Positions 9,522 to 20,497 of a stretch of DNA of 64,000 nucleotides are shown one piece after another. This DNA is from Paulinella micropora (Eukaryota; Cercozoa; Imbricatea; Euglyphida; Paulinellidae). The notes under the pieces are model-generated. The model ran no database searches and was not told where the DNA came from. It was given only the letters and a program-made list of their open reading frames with translations. The number at the start of each line of letters is the position of its first letter. Within the stretch, counting starts at the first letter, position 1. The stretch lies in the NCBI GenBank assembly GCA_019918135.1, contig WBZZ01004089.1:15001-79000 (forward strand), in the 5' to 3' direction. A program made the position numbers and the translations under genes.

Positions 9522-10571
9522 TTAGAGCGCTGTGCTCACTAACTTAGCGACGTCGATACCTCCCTTCACGTCCGGGATGCCCTGGGCAGCGAGGTTCTTG
9601 GCGTTGAGTGTGGAGGCGTGCTCGACACAGGGGTTGAAGATAAGGCCCCTAGCGCAGTCTACGGCTACTGCGTGCTCCTGTCCAGCGACTACATAGACGC
9701 CCGACTTCTTGAGAACAAGCTCGCGGTGGCTGCACCTGATTTTCTTGAGTGTGAGGCGGACACGGGCCTGGTGGTCAGTGTAGCCAGCAAGGCCCAGGAG
9801 CTCGTCAAAGGTCATAAGGCCATGGTAGGTTCTGTGGCACATGTCGACGTACTTGCGCTGCAGGCGGGGCAGAGCACACAGCCACGCGTCGGTCATGCAG
9901 CCGGCGTTGTCCAAGTTGCGAAGGGGGCAGACCACGTCGGTGTCCCCGGGCGGAAAGGAGCGACTGGAGGGCGCACAGCCCTGTGGGTGGAAGACAGGCG
10001 GCTCGTACGTGTCGACGGTGCCGGCTGCTTTAGCCTCCTCGTAGGCCCTTTGTCCCGCTGCCACCACCCTGTCCACGAAATCGGTCCATGCTCTTTTCGT
10101 GTAGCCCTTGCCGTGCCCTTCTTCGTTGCGCACCTCGTCTACCGTGAAACACCTCTGGACTGCTTTGCCCTTGGGACCAGCCTCATCAAACGCCATCAGT
10201 AGGGGAAGGCTCTCGTCACTAGAATAGGAAGGGGCAAAGCTCATCCAGAGCCAATTAGACATAGCCACGGGGGCAGGCTTTCCGGTGTTCAATACACCCA
10301 GACCACCTTCCACCCGTTGCTCTGCCTGTCCAGGCGTGTCCACAGGGGCGGGCTTTCCGGTGTTCAATACACCCAGACCGCCCGCCACCTGCTGCTCTGC
10401 CTGTCTGGCTCTCTCGAGTTTGCGCCGCTTCTTTCTCTTCTCGCGACTTGCCTTGTTCCTACGCTTGCGTTTGGTCAGAGGTCGTACCTCGGTCAAAGCA
10501 GGCACACCGGCGTCCTTTGCAGCCGAGGCTGGAGAGGTGGCTGGCAGGTTCGGGACCGCCAGGACCGTCAT
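9522..10571 (-). CDS. Putative papain-like cysteine peptidase-type protein
   Basis: The ATG at 10571 gives about 349 residues; an upstream extension in frame is only the minisatellite. A strongly basic segment (KRKRRNKASREKRKKRRK) looks like a nuclear or nucleolar signal. It is followed by two near-identical 22-23-residue repeats (containing GGLGVLNTGKPAPV). The C-terminal 150 residues have LRNLDNAGCMTDAWLCAL, then GVYVVAGQEHAVAVD and IFNPC. This Cys ... His-Ala-Val ... Asn/Asp order is like small papain-fold (OTU/C2-type) peptidases seen in protist retroelements and viruses. The catalytic assignment (Cys in AGCMTDAW, His in QEHAVAV) is inference. Confidence 0.5.
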   Translation of the reverse strand: MTVLAVPNLPATSPASAAKDAGVPALTEVRPLTKRKRRNKASREKRKKRRKLERARQAEQQVAGGLGVLNTGKPAPVDTPGQAEQRVEGGLGVLNTGKPAPVAMSNWLWMSFAPSYSSDESLPLLMAFDEAGPKGKAVQRCFTVDEVRNEEGHGKGYTKRAWTDFVDRVVAAGQRAYEEAKAAGTVDTYEPPVFHPQGCAPSSRSFPPGDTDVVCPLRNLDNAGCMTDAWLCALPRLQRKYVDMCHRTYHGLMTFDELLGLAGYTDHQARVRLTLKKIRCSHRELVLKKSGVYVVAGQEHAVAVDCARGLIFNPCVEHASTLNAKNLAAQGIPDVKGGIDVAKLVSTAL

Positions 10572-10806
10572 GGGGACTGCACACACAAGCACATCAGGGT
10601 AGGGTACACGGGGTATGGTACACAGGGTAGGGTACACGGGAGCACACGAGAGTACAGGGGAGCATGGGTACAAGGGAGGCGGGTACAGGGGCAAGGGAGG
10701 CGGGTACAGGGGAGCATGGGTACAAGGGAGCACGGGTACAAGGGAGGCGGGTACAGGGGAGCATGGGTACAAGGGACGTGGGTACACAGGGAAGGGTACA
10801 CAGGCC
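10572..10806. repeat. GGGTACANGGGAGC minisatellite
   Basis: Tandem, irregular copies of a unit such as GGGTACAAGGGAGCATG or GGGTACAGGGGAGGC lie directly upstream of the peptidase-like ORF's ATG. Pro/Tyr/Cys-rich ORFs across it are repeat translations. The following 10,807-11,240 holds two copies of GGCCGGGTGAC followed by AATGCCA-type sequence (about 11,062 and 11,120) and no gene. Confidence 0.85.
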
Positions 10807-11240
10807 AGACCAACCGACCCTCACAACATTTTCAAACCTAGAGATAATCTCATTCCGTCTTCACTATCAGATTCATGCACTCGTTCTACCCCCCGAAGCA
10901 CCACACCCACACACCCCCACCCCTCAGACACCTATGGTACACACGACCACCCACAGGAACATACCTCGAGTGCAAGGGACCGAATTATGAAAAATTAGTC
11001 TATGGTAAAAAACCACACACTGGTTGCGGTGGACACGTGTCGCCATTGTGTGCGCGGACCGGCCGGGTGACCATTGCCACTTATGCCGGCACGAATGCCA
11101 CTTTTCCTAGACTGGGCCGGCCGGGTGACTAATGCCAATAATGCACGTCCGCGAGGGACAAAATGGCAATAGATTATCCCGCTCTGGGTAAATTGGCATC
11201 CTGTTCTTTCAGGCCAACCAGTAAAATAAGACAGATTGAT

Positions 11241-11282
11241 GTACATACATACATACATACATACATACATACATACATAACA

Positions 11283-11316
<34 letters not shown>

Positions 11317-11640
11317 CATACATACATACATACGTACATACATACGTACGTACGTACGTACATACATACATACATATGTAAAGTTTTCGCGTTCGACATA
11401 CGTACGTACGTACATACGTACATACATGCATACATATATACATACATACATACATACATAGGTAAAGTCTTGGCGTTCGTGCCCTACATTCAGAACGATG
11501 TATACATACATACATACATACATACATACATACATACATACATAAAGTTTTGGCGTTCGACACATACGTACGTACATACGTACATACATACATACATACA
11601 TACATACATACATACATACATTGGTAAAGTTTTAGCGTTC
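11241..11640. repeat. TACA microsatellites with four embedded exon-like fragments
   Basis: TACA/TACG arrays are interrupted by copies of a segment around TAAAGTYTTRGCGTTCG. Long copies at about 11,461-11,500 and 11,622-11,660 continue GTGCCCTACATTCAGAACGA. Short copies at about 11,380 and 11,545 stop after GTTCGACA. The last long copy runs into the exon of the downstream gene, so exon pieces seem to have been duplicated together with the satellite. Confidence 0.85.
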
Positions 11641-11858
11641 GTGCCCTACATTCAGAACGAGCAGAGTCGGAAAGCGTTCCGATTCGTGCAGCATCTGCCC
11701 TTGACTACAGTCTTTTCCCTGGTGCTGTTGGACCTGTCGCCTGTCTTCGCTACCAAACCCAATCCAGCAGTCCAAAAGGAGATGAGCCAGGCAATATCTC
11801 TCTCTATCTATCTATCTATCTATTTATCTATCTCTCTCTCTCTTTTTTTTTTTTTTTT

Positions 11859-11951
<93 letters not shown>

Positions 11952-12859
11952 TTCTCTCTCTCACAAATACACACACACATACTCAGGACATCGCCAAGTT
12001 CATGGAGCGGCAGCGGGCGGCGGCCAAGGAGAGAGCACGCATCAACGCGCGCATCAAGAAGACTGCCAAACGAGCTCACAAGCTTGAGGAGAGAGCGTGG
12101 GCGGAGGATCTAGCTCACCTGGACGCCTACGACTATGGACAGGACGGTGATCTTCGGCTGGCCCTCAGCCTCTCCCGCGCTGACCAGGATGGAGTGGAGA
12201 ACTTTCCAGGCTTCGCCGAAATGAGGAGCATCCTTGGTTTCGCGTCGGTCGGGGAGGCGGGCTCACCCGAGGGGGCCGGCTCGTCCATTTCGCACGTTCC
12301 GGACAATAGCTATTATTTGCAGCAAAACCAAGGTGGCTGGGCGTCCGTGGCAGGAACCGGCATGCAGACTTGGGTTTCTCTCCAGGACTCCATGGACCTC
12401 CTCTTTTCTTCATCATCTTCATCTTCTTCTTCTTCTTCTTCTTCTTCTTCTTCTTCTTCTTCTTCTTCTTCTTCTTCTTCTTCTTCTTCTTCCTCCTCCT
12501 CCTCCTCCTCCTGCAATTGCTCTTCCTCCTCCTCTTCTCCCTGCTCCTGCTCCTCCTCCTCCTCTTCTCTCACTTCGGACCCCCATGCGCATCCCGCCGG
12601 CCCGGACGCGGCCGGACACGCCTCAAATGTCAAAAGGACCGAACAGACACCCGGCCGGGCCGGCCCCACGACCTCCCGCCAGCAAACTCCTGGCTTCAAG
12701 CCGGCCTGGGGCCCGCAGACGCTCGCCAAGTTGACTGACGAGGCGGGTGAGCGCGAGCTAGCAGGGAAGACAGCGTCGCCGTTGCCCGCAGCGACGAAAA
12801 AGGGCAAGAAGACACTCTTATCTCCAACAGCGGGGGCCGCCGGATCTAAGAACGAATGA
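11622..12859 (+). CDS. Host-like spliced gene with UIM and poly-Ser tract, partial
   Basis: Exon sequence from about 11,622 (frame VLAFVPYIQNEQSRKAFRF) reads to 11,790. A CT-rich intron follows, and the next exon starts at 11,987 after a pyrimidine tract and ACTCAG. Joining CAG (11,788-11,790) to GAC (11,987) keeps the frame in phase 0; the donor would be GC (GCAATA), a rare class, so the donor is tentative. The second exon is helical and basic (KERARINARIKKTAKRAHKL), then GDLRLALSLSRADQ, which fits the ubiquitin-interacting motif pattern (L-x-x-A-L-x-x-S-x-x-D). A poly-Ser tract near 12,412-12,515 comes from TTC/TCC repeats, and a Pro/Ala/Gly tail ends at 12,859. Nothing suggests a viral origin. 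Confidence 0.45.
11797..11962. repeat. CT microsatellite inside the proposed intron
   Basis: TCTA repeats, a T run (about 11,843-11,860) and long CT repeats broken by TTTC. It ends at CACAAATACACACACACATACTCAG just before the exon and could serve as the polypyrimidine tract. Confidence 0.9.
12412..12515. repeat. TTC/TCC trinucleotide repeat encoding poly-Ser
   Basis: A run of TTC then TCC lies within the exon and gives about 40 consecutive Ser. On the opposite strand the same tract makes a false poly-Glu or poly-Arg ORF. Confidence 0.9.
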
Positions 12860-14785
12860 AGCAAGGTGAGAAGCTCAAAGTTATTCCGTATGATTAGCAG
12901 TAACTTCAAGCGCTTCGTTCTCAGTCCATCCTTGCTTCCAGAACCTGTGGCATAGCTCATTAGAAAGCCCTTGATGAGATCAAAGTAGCTACTACACAAG
13001 CCGTAACAATCAGATATGGCTAAGAGAACGAAGTACTGGAAGTCATTGTTGATTGTACTTAAGGACTGGGAACTTCTCATCCCGCGCCAGCGCCGGCCTG
13101 TTCTTGTTTTACTGACGACATTCAAATAGCAAAGGGTCCAACTTTGATCTCATTTTCGTCGATCAATGGTGATGCGTTGATGCGTTTAAAAAGTCTTACA
13201 CAAATGTTAAAGCGGTGCTACGGTACAACAATTTTGAAACCATCGTTGCAAAGCTCAGGACGACAGCTTTTACATGATGGGCTTAGCGCATTCATATCTT
13301 AAATATTGATTGAGAAAAATTAGCTTCAAGTTGTTGGATGGTTTGCTATGTTAATAGACCGTTTCACGCTTGCCAAAAAGATGAAAGTGGAGGGCTCCTT
13401 TTTGGTTACTACTATGTGAATTTTCAGGTATCAGTGGCACCTTTGTCGACATTGTGCAAACCATTTAGCATATTCCCTTTGGCTGGTGTTTTACAACAAC
13501 TTTTGTTGGTACCGGATATGCGAACTTGTGACTGACGTGGCCCGGAAGGTTGTTATTAATATTAATATATACTACTTGAACTGCAGTGGCAAAAATCATA
13601 CTACTGCCACGACCCGGCAGATCATGAGTCTCAGCTCTGTAATTAGTAAACCGTTGGCGACCAGCATCGGAAAGGGTCCCTCACTTTCGGCGTAAACGTG
13701 ACGTGAAACTTAAACGTGACGTGAAACTGTCGGGCCAAGTCTATATTAATACTATGATCTGGTTCGTATTACTAATATTTTCTAACTAAAGTGCGAACAC
13801 CGCACATTTTCGCTATCAAGGGAGGACGGTCAGTGGGGAGTGCACAGCCCGTAGCGCTTAAAAACACCCCTGGCTACACGTCACAGATCACCGTGTGACA
13901 TTATCGTCCTCGCCATATGCCAACCCCGAGCGAACGAGGAATGGGTCCATTCCGAGGCTAGGAGTGGGTTCAACTTCTCCACATTATATTAATATTCTAA
14001 GATCGATCGTATTCTGCCCCGCAGAGTAGACCGGGCCAAGGCATACTCAGAGTCTCAACCTCAACTAACGACATACGAATCTGTCTTTCTCACCAAGAAA
14101 GGGAGCGAGGGTCGTACGAACGGTCCTTGGATCATGATCGGACTCGGTTTCACGTTCAAGTTCGGATATAAGCATTTACTGTTATTGAATAATCAGTGCC
14201 ACGGTGATAGGGGTCTGCCGCGCCACGCTGATCAGAGCAGGCCCGTCACAAGTTCAAGTAAACAGCCCTGCGTACTCGCTTTTTCTCTGCTCATGTCCCG
14301 ATCTCGATTTGCCACCGATATTGAAGTTTCCCGAATTCCACTGCCTCTCGACTTGATACTTCAGCTCCTTCCTCGGCGAATCCTATTCTCGACTTTATGC
14401 ATAGCTCTTCAGCTTCGTATCTTCAAGTCTCGACTCAGGCTCGGAAAAATCCTTTCTGCTACCAGGCCACACATTCTCTACTAGTACTCTGACCGCCCAT
14501 GATCATGTCGACACATCTGCAATCTGTTCTCGACCATCTAACCAAACATTCCGGCTTCATTCTGACCGCGATCGCGCTCAATGCTCACCTAGTTTTCAAC
14601 ACGATGTGGAATTCAAATCTTCACAGCTATCAAAGCTCTGTCTCTTCTTTCTCCGTTCATTCAAATTTCGCAATCGCTCATCATCTCGAGTCTATATTTT
14701 TCTTCCGGTCTTCTTCACGTATGTGTCGATGTCGCGACATTGTCAGTCCCGCGCAAAACTCGGTCTTCGCTAGCGCTCTGTCTCT

Positions 14786-14854
<69 letters not shown>

Positions 14855-14857
14855 GGG

Positions 14858-14904
<47 letters not shown>

Positions 14905-16434
14905 CTTTCTCTCTATCTCTCTATCTCTCTCTCTCTCACACTCTCTCTCTCTCATCTTATCTTATCTTATCTTATGATCTGTGGAGAGGAAATGAGACAT
15001 AGATATGGGAACTAATAAGGCAGTGGTTTGTTGCAAGTTGCTGCGCGAGATGAGAAATTTTATTGGGAGAGTTGCTGATTCGTGTATTTTGAAAAAAGAA
15101 AGGAGAGTGTGCGGATTGGAGTATCTATAAGGATTGTGTTGCATGACGACTGGCGATGCGTCGAAAATAAGGATAGAGGACTTGATGAAAACAATTAGAA
15201 CAAGTACAGATTATGATGGGTATGGCCTCCCTGGGGGATAGTTTCGATTCTTAATTTAGATAATTTGTGAATGTTTGAAGCAATAATTAAAACGATTTCG
15301 TAACGTTACGGCTTTGGTGTGATTATTTGTTGTTGTTGTTGTTGTTGTTATTTTAACTATTATTATTACAATATTATTCTCTATTATTTGTATTACTTTA
15401 CTAATACCTGGCTACGCATCAGGAAAGACGGTCTAATAATTCGTGCTCTATCTAATTGCACGTCTGAACACTTTGAAGGGCCCTGCACACATAGACAGAT
15501 TACATAGGAGGGTCAGATAAAGCAGTACTTTACCTGTCTGTGTGGACGCATTCTCAACTCTAAGCTTCCACCATTGACACGTGGCCAAGATGCAACCTAT
15601 GAGAGTGTGTATTGTGGAAGCTTAATGTATTATAACAGGGATTGAAGTGTCTGTGTTATGAATGACTACTAGCAGCGTGTGTGAGTTTGAAGTCATATAG
15701 TTGTGTAGGGGTGATTCTATTGGGGAGTGGAAGTGGGTTTGGGAAGGTGATGATCGTATAGGAAGTGCCTTTATAAGCTGGGTGGATGTTTGTTAGTGTC
15801 AGGTGCTACCGTGGGTAGAGTTATGTGGATTTGGATGTGTTGTGAAGGAAGTTAGTACACTTCTCTTATGCGTTCCTTGCGGGTGGATATTACTCTGTGT
15901 TGCACACGTTATGCGTATTGATGGTAGCAGTCGATGAGTTAACTCGAAGTAGTGCTGTGGATGTTTTGATTCGTTTACTTTATGTATTTAGTCAGTTTCA
16001 GTGTGGGTAGTGTGTGGTTGTTCAATGAGATGTTGCAGGAGTGTTATGTCTTGACTGTGTGTCTGGTGGTCGTTGTGCATACTTCGATTGTGATGATCAT
16101 CATGTGCTGATAGTACTGTGGTTACATCATGTCGTTTGTATCATGTAGATATCATTTTGAGTGAGGTTGACAGTGTATTGGTTACTGGCTCAGGTAGGAG
16201 CTGTGTTATATAACACTCATTCTGTGTACCTTAACTAATGTGCACGTGCGTTGGTGAGTTTTGCTTTCTCATTCGGAGTGTTGTGAGGGATGTATGTTGT
16301 GTGCTGTAGGTGTTTATACTTGATACGATGAGTGTATGTATGGGTTGCTCCCTTGCGTTGTATGATTTCTTGCCTTGGTGGGTTGTGTGAGGAGTAGTAT
16401 AGATCGTGTTGTGGTCGGACCTACAGTAGATGAT
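12860..16434. other. 3.6 kb without a supported gene
   Basis: Only short unrelated ORFs. Visible details: a direct repeat AAACGTGACGTGAAACT twice at about 13,694-13,727; a CT microsatellite at about 14,778-14,965 (its ORFs on both strands are artefacts); TATCT repeats near 14,955; a GTT run at 15,327. From about 15,500 to 16,430 the plus strand is strikingly rich in G and T and poor in C. I found no tRNA or rRNA-like segment. Confidence 0.6.
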
Positions 16435-16493
16435 AACCTAGATCGTGGCAAGAATTTTCGGTAAAACCTCAAATTCTCGCCACCTTCTAGGTT
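16435..16493. repeat. Imperfect inverted repeat at the left edge of PLV copy 1
   Basis: AACCTAGATCGTGGCAAGAA on the left pairs with TTCTCGCCACCTTCTAGGTT on the right (arms about 25 bp, few mismatches, short loop around GGTAAAACCTC). It lies where composition switches from the GT-rich region to AT-rich PLV genes. It may be a terminal hairpin or a boundary of the element. Confidence 0.6.
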
Positions 16494-16576
16494 GCTGCAG
16501 CAATTCCAAGAAAACGGCAAAATCAATACAAAGAAACAAAAACAGACAAAAAGCCTTCTACAGCACACTACGAGAA

Positions 16577-16770
16577 AACATACATACATCATTAAATATA
16601 CTTGTGTCTGTGGAAAGACGATAGGAATATACAGAAAATACACACATGAAAAAAGTCAATCACATAGAGATTTTTTCGCGGAGAAAGAAGAGGTTATGAT
16701 AGGAGGTCATAAAGTAATTCGTATAGCATACAGAAACGACGACATAGAAAGATATTTTAAAAATAAATAA
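16577..16770 (+). pseudogene. Small zinc-finger protein fragment of PLV copy 1
   Basis: The open frame contains YTCVCGKTIGIYRKYTH and then SQSHRDFF: a C-x-C ... H ... H finger of the kind common in short PLV and giant-virus proteins. There is no in-frame ATG upstream in a sensible place, so the 5' end is probably lost or shifted. It ends at 16,770 in AT-rich intergenic DNA before the nuclease gene. Confidence 0.4.
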
Positions 16771-16816
16771 TTAATTTTATTTTAAACTTATTATTTTTTA
16801 ATATATATAACGAGAA

Positions 16817-17458
16817 ATGACAACTTTGAAAATTTACAAAATATTCAATACCATGGACGAAAACGACAAGGAATTTTATATAGGAAGCACGACACAATAT
16901 TATTTATCGGGTAGTCATCATAAATTGCTATGTAAGAAAGGAGTTAATAGAAAGTTATACAATCATATGAACAACAAAGGAATGAAAATTTTTAAGTGTG
17001 TTTTAATTCACGAGGAAGTAATTGAAAATTACAACATTGATAAACAGAGGGCTATTGAACAGAAATACATTGATGAATTGAAACCAACATTAAATTTAAA
17101 CAATGCGTTTGGGGTTGGTGCTTCTGATGTAAAAAGAACACGAACCGAATTTGAAGGAAGGGCTTTTACAAATGAGAATGAAAAGAAACGAATTGAATAT
17201 AATAAAGTTTATCATAAAGAATACCAAAAGAAATATTATGAAAAAGAAAGCAAGAAAGTCCGAGAGTACCAAAAAAAGTATTATGATAAAAACAAAAGTA
17301 TTTTGATCGCTAAGAAAAAGGAAGAACTAAACAGAATAAGAGAAAGCAAAAAATATTATTGCGAGTTATGTAATTTTACAGGAGTATCTCAATCATCACT
17401 CATTACACACAATAACTCAAAAAAATATATGTCAAACATGAATTTAATTTCTATTTAA
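16817..17458 (+). CDS. GIY-YIG endonuclease with C-terminal zinc finger
   Basis: The 213-residue ORF from ATG 16817 opens with LKIYKIFN, then FYIGSTTQ at about residue 22: the two GIY-YIG signature strands. The invariant-type Glu is likely in QRAIEQKYIDELKP (about 78-90). The middle is a Lys/Tyr/Glu-rich helix (KEYQKKYYEKESKKVREYQ) typical of homing-type nucleases. The C-terminus has YYCELCNFTGVSQSSLITH, a C2H2-like DNA-binding finger. Role: cleavage of specific DNA sites, perhaps in mobility of the element. It is intact and appears to be the first complete gene of PLV copy 1. Confidence 0.8.
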   Translation: MTTLKIYKIFNTMDENDKEFYIGSTTQYYLSGSHHKLLCKKGVNRKLYNHMNNKGMKIFKCVLIHEEVIENYNIDKQRAIEQKYIDELKPTLNLNNAFGVGASDVKRTRTEFEGRAFTNENEKKRIEYNKVYHKEYQKKYYEKESKKVREYQKKYYDKNKSILIAKKKEELNRIRESKKYYCELCNFTGVSQSSLITHNNSKKYMSNMNLISI

Positions 17459-17548
17459 ACTTTTAATTTCTATTAATTATTATAATTAAATAAAAAATTT
17501 CCATTTTATTTTATTATTTTTATATACACACTAATATAAAAGTAAAAT

Positions 17549-20431
17549 ATGCCACCACCTTTACCGCCAAGACCGACGAAGGAAAATGTAGAACTAGCGA
17601 AGGTAAGGGCGAACCTAAGGGAAACTAAGACGCAGGAGGCGAAGAAACGAGAGGTAAAACTTGTTGAACTAAGACCGATAAAAAATAGAGGTATAAATGG
17701 TTTTACATACCCTTTCAAAAATCTTGATATTAACTTTTACGATATGGATGCGATTGAACTAACAATTATGAGAGCAGTCAGAGAGATGTTAGAACTAGAG
17801 GTATGACAAACGAGGCGAGTATTCACGTTAAGTTTGCTTATATAACGGATGTTGATGATAGTAAGTTTTATAAATGGAAAACTTTCAATGCCGTTAAGTT
17901 AAAAGACATTGATGATCTGTTTCGTGATATATATCTATATAATGAACAAAATCTTGAAATCCAGTGCTCGCGGATATGAACGAATTATTCAATACATGAA
18001 TATTCAAATTATACAAGAAGACGGAGGAGGTTGTAATTCTTCAGGTAAGGACTTGAAAAATAAAACGACTGAAGGAATTCATATTAATCCAAGGAGTAAG
18101 GATAATAATTGTTTCTTCTATGTTGTTAAGGATATATTAAATCTACCTTTGAAAGGAAAATCAAAACTTAATAAAAAAGTATGTAATGATATTAGACAAG
18201 AATTCAAACTTGAGCCTAATACTCCGATACCTTTATCAGTCGGCTTTGAAATCTTAAAAAATATTGTATTGAAGGTAAGTATTTTGAATTAACTGATACA
18301 ACATGCAAACAGACATTATTCAAAAACTATGAAGACCCTTTAATAACCGCAGATGTGCTTTGTTATCTACTCAAAGGACATTATATAAGTTTCATAAAAA
18401 GAAACAAAAATAAGTGTCCAGATTGTTATAAAGAGTATTATAATAATCATAAATGTAATAATAAAAGAATTTCTTATGTAAGAGCGAAACTCAGAAAGAA
18501 AGAAAATCAAGTGAGGTATTTATTGACTACTTTTGAAGAGGCTAAGTATAATAATCAAGATGAAGTATTTCATTATGACTTAGAGACTTTTACAAATGAA
18601 TACGAATTACACACACCATACATAGCGGGCTATACTATTTCGGATATCGGCTTTAACTATGTAGCAGGCGATGAATGTATTCCTAAATTACTTGATATAA
18701 TTTTTGAATATGCAGATGATTTATCAAAAAGGAAACCAAAAGCGAAATTATATGTTAATGCTTCTAACGCAAGTAAGTTTCACCACTACTACTTACAAAG
18801 AATTTATCAAAAGAAGAATAAAAAATGCGACCCTTATGAATAATGGTGCTATTATCTCATTAGAATATAAAAATATAAAATTCTGGGATTTATGTAAGCA
18901 CACTGAAGGAAGTTTAAAAAAGAACCTTGAAACACTTGGATGTAATGTGTTAAAAGGAGACTCTGACCACGGCAATGCGAAACGATGGGAAGAGATGGAC
19001 GACAAAACAAAAAACGAATGTTTAACATACTTAGAAAAAGATGTTATGGGACTAAAGGAACTACACGACACACTAAACAATCAAATATATAAAGAACTGC
19101 TTATATATCTACTTCGTCTCTTACTTGGAATTTATGGAAAAAGAAGATAGATGGTAAATATATTATTCAACTACCAAATTTAAAACAAGAAAAAGATTTT
19201 AGAAGGGCTGTATATGGTGCTAGAACTTATCCAAGTAAAAGACGATTTATTTCAGAGCAATACCAAAAATACGTAAATGGCGAAATTGGGTTTGATGAGA
19301 TTGTAGATTATCTTATTGATGCGGATGCAGTCTCACTTTATCCAACTGCAATGCTTGAATTATTTATGACTGGTGAAATAAAGGAATGTGAAGGAGAAAT
19401 GAAAGGGGAACTCGGAATATATAATGTTGATTATGTATTTCCAAAAAATATATTACATCCGCGGGTTCCGTATAGAGATAGTAAGGGGTGTTTAAAATGG
19501 GAGTTAAGAGATATGAAAGATCAATGGCTAACTTCTGTAGATATTGGGCTATTATACAGAAGAAGCCGATCCAGTATTCAAAGATTACATATTAGAGTTA
19601 TTTAAGAAAAAACAAAATTCAAAGAAAGGCACACCGCAGTACTTATTAGCAAAGTTATTTATGAATGCTTTATACGGAAAGACAATCCAAAGACCGATTA
19701 ATTCTGTAAGTAAATACATATCAAAAAATCACGAGTATTGGAAATTCTGGGCTAAACACGTAATAACTGATATTGAAAAGTTTGAAGAGGCTAATGGTGA
19801 ATTATGGCTAATCAGTGGTATTCCCAGAGATGAGCAAGAAAAAGAAGAAAAAATTACAAAACCCACTCACTACGGAGCATTTATCCTAGCATACAGCAGA
19901 CGAATTATGTATAAGTATATGACTGAAGCCAACCCAGACAACGACCCTGACAGAGATTATTAGTATACTGATACAGACAGCATTCAAAGCCATGTAAGAA
20001 ACATTGAACAGATAAAGAGATTTAGAGATAAAGCAATCGGCGGAATGGATGACGACCTCGGAACAGATTGTAAAATAATAAGGGGAATATGGGTAGCACC
20101 AAAATTATATATGTTGGAGTATGTAAAAAAAGATGAAGAAAAAGGTAAAACTCATTTCCACTTTAGAGGAAAAGGTTTGGATTTAAAAAAATTAAATCCA
20201 ACCGCTTATGAATTAATGGATAAAAATGAAAGTTTAACTAATACCAGAGACTTTATAATGAAGAAAATACATACTAGCAGAAACAGCAAGCAACAACATA
20301 TTGAACACTTTAGCATACAGCATCAAAAGAATGTTGTAAAAGTAGTTAATAAAAAAAGATGGTGTGGTCGTGAGTTTATCAATGAAAATGATAGTATTCC
20401 ACACGGCTTCTCACCCGCCCTTAAAATTTAA
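17549..20431 (+). pseudogene. Protein-primed DNA polymerase B (pPolB) of the PLV, decayed
   Basis: About 960 codons in at least seven pieces. The N-terminal part (MPPPLPPRPTKENVEL; FTYPFKNLDINFYD) continues with DNNCFFYVVKDIL, common near the start of Polinton-type pPolB. Exonuclease motif I is FHYDLETFTNEYE (Asp and Glu present). Polymerase motif A is DADAVSLYPTAM, motif B is AKLFMNALYGKTIQ and motif C is YTDTDSIQ. Lesions: frameshifts near 17,806, 17,975, 18,265, 18,830, 19,095 and 19,550, and a TAG at 19,962 where a Tyr is expected just before motif C. pPolB copies linear DNA from a terminal protein in Polintons, adenoviruses and many PLVs. This copy cannot make a full enzyme. Confidence 0.9.
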
Positions 20432-20497
20432 TATAACATAATATTAAATAATTAATTTTTTTCCATAAAACTTTTTTACCAATCTATATATAGACCG

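Noticed and set aside
12313..13125. Minus-strand 270-residue poly-Glu ORF
   Set aside because: It is the antisense of the Ser repeat in the plus-strand exon; the flanks show no protein-like sequence.
14499..15015. Ser/Leu-rich ORFs
   Set aside because: They arise from a CT microsatellite and surrounding non-coding DNA.
12860..16434. tRNA or rRNA genes
   Set aside because: I looked for cloverleaf-like box B sequences and conserved rRNA words and found none that fit.
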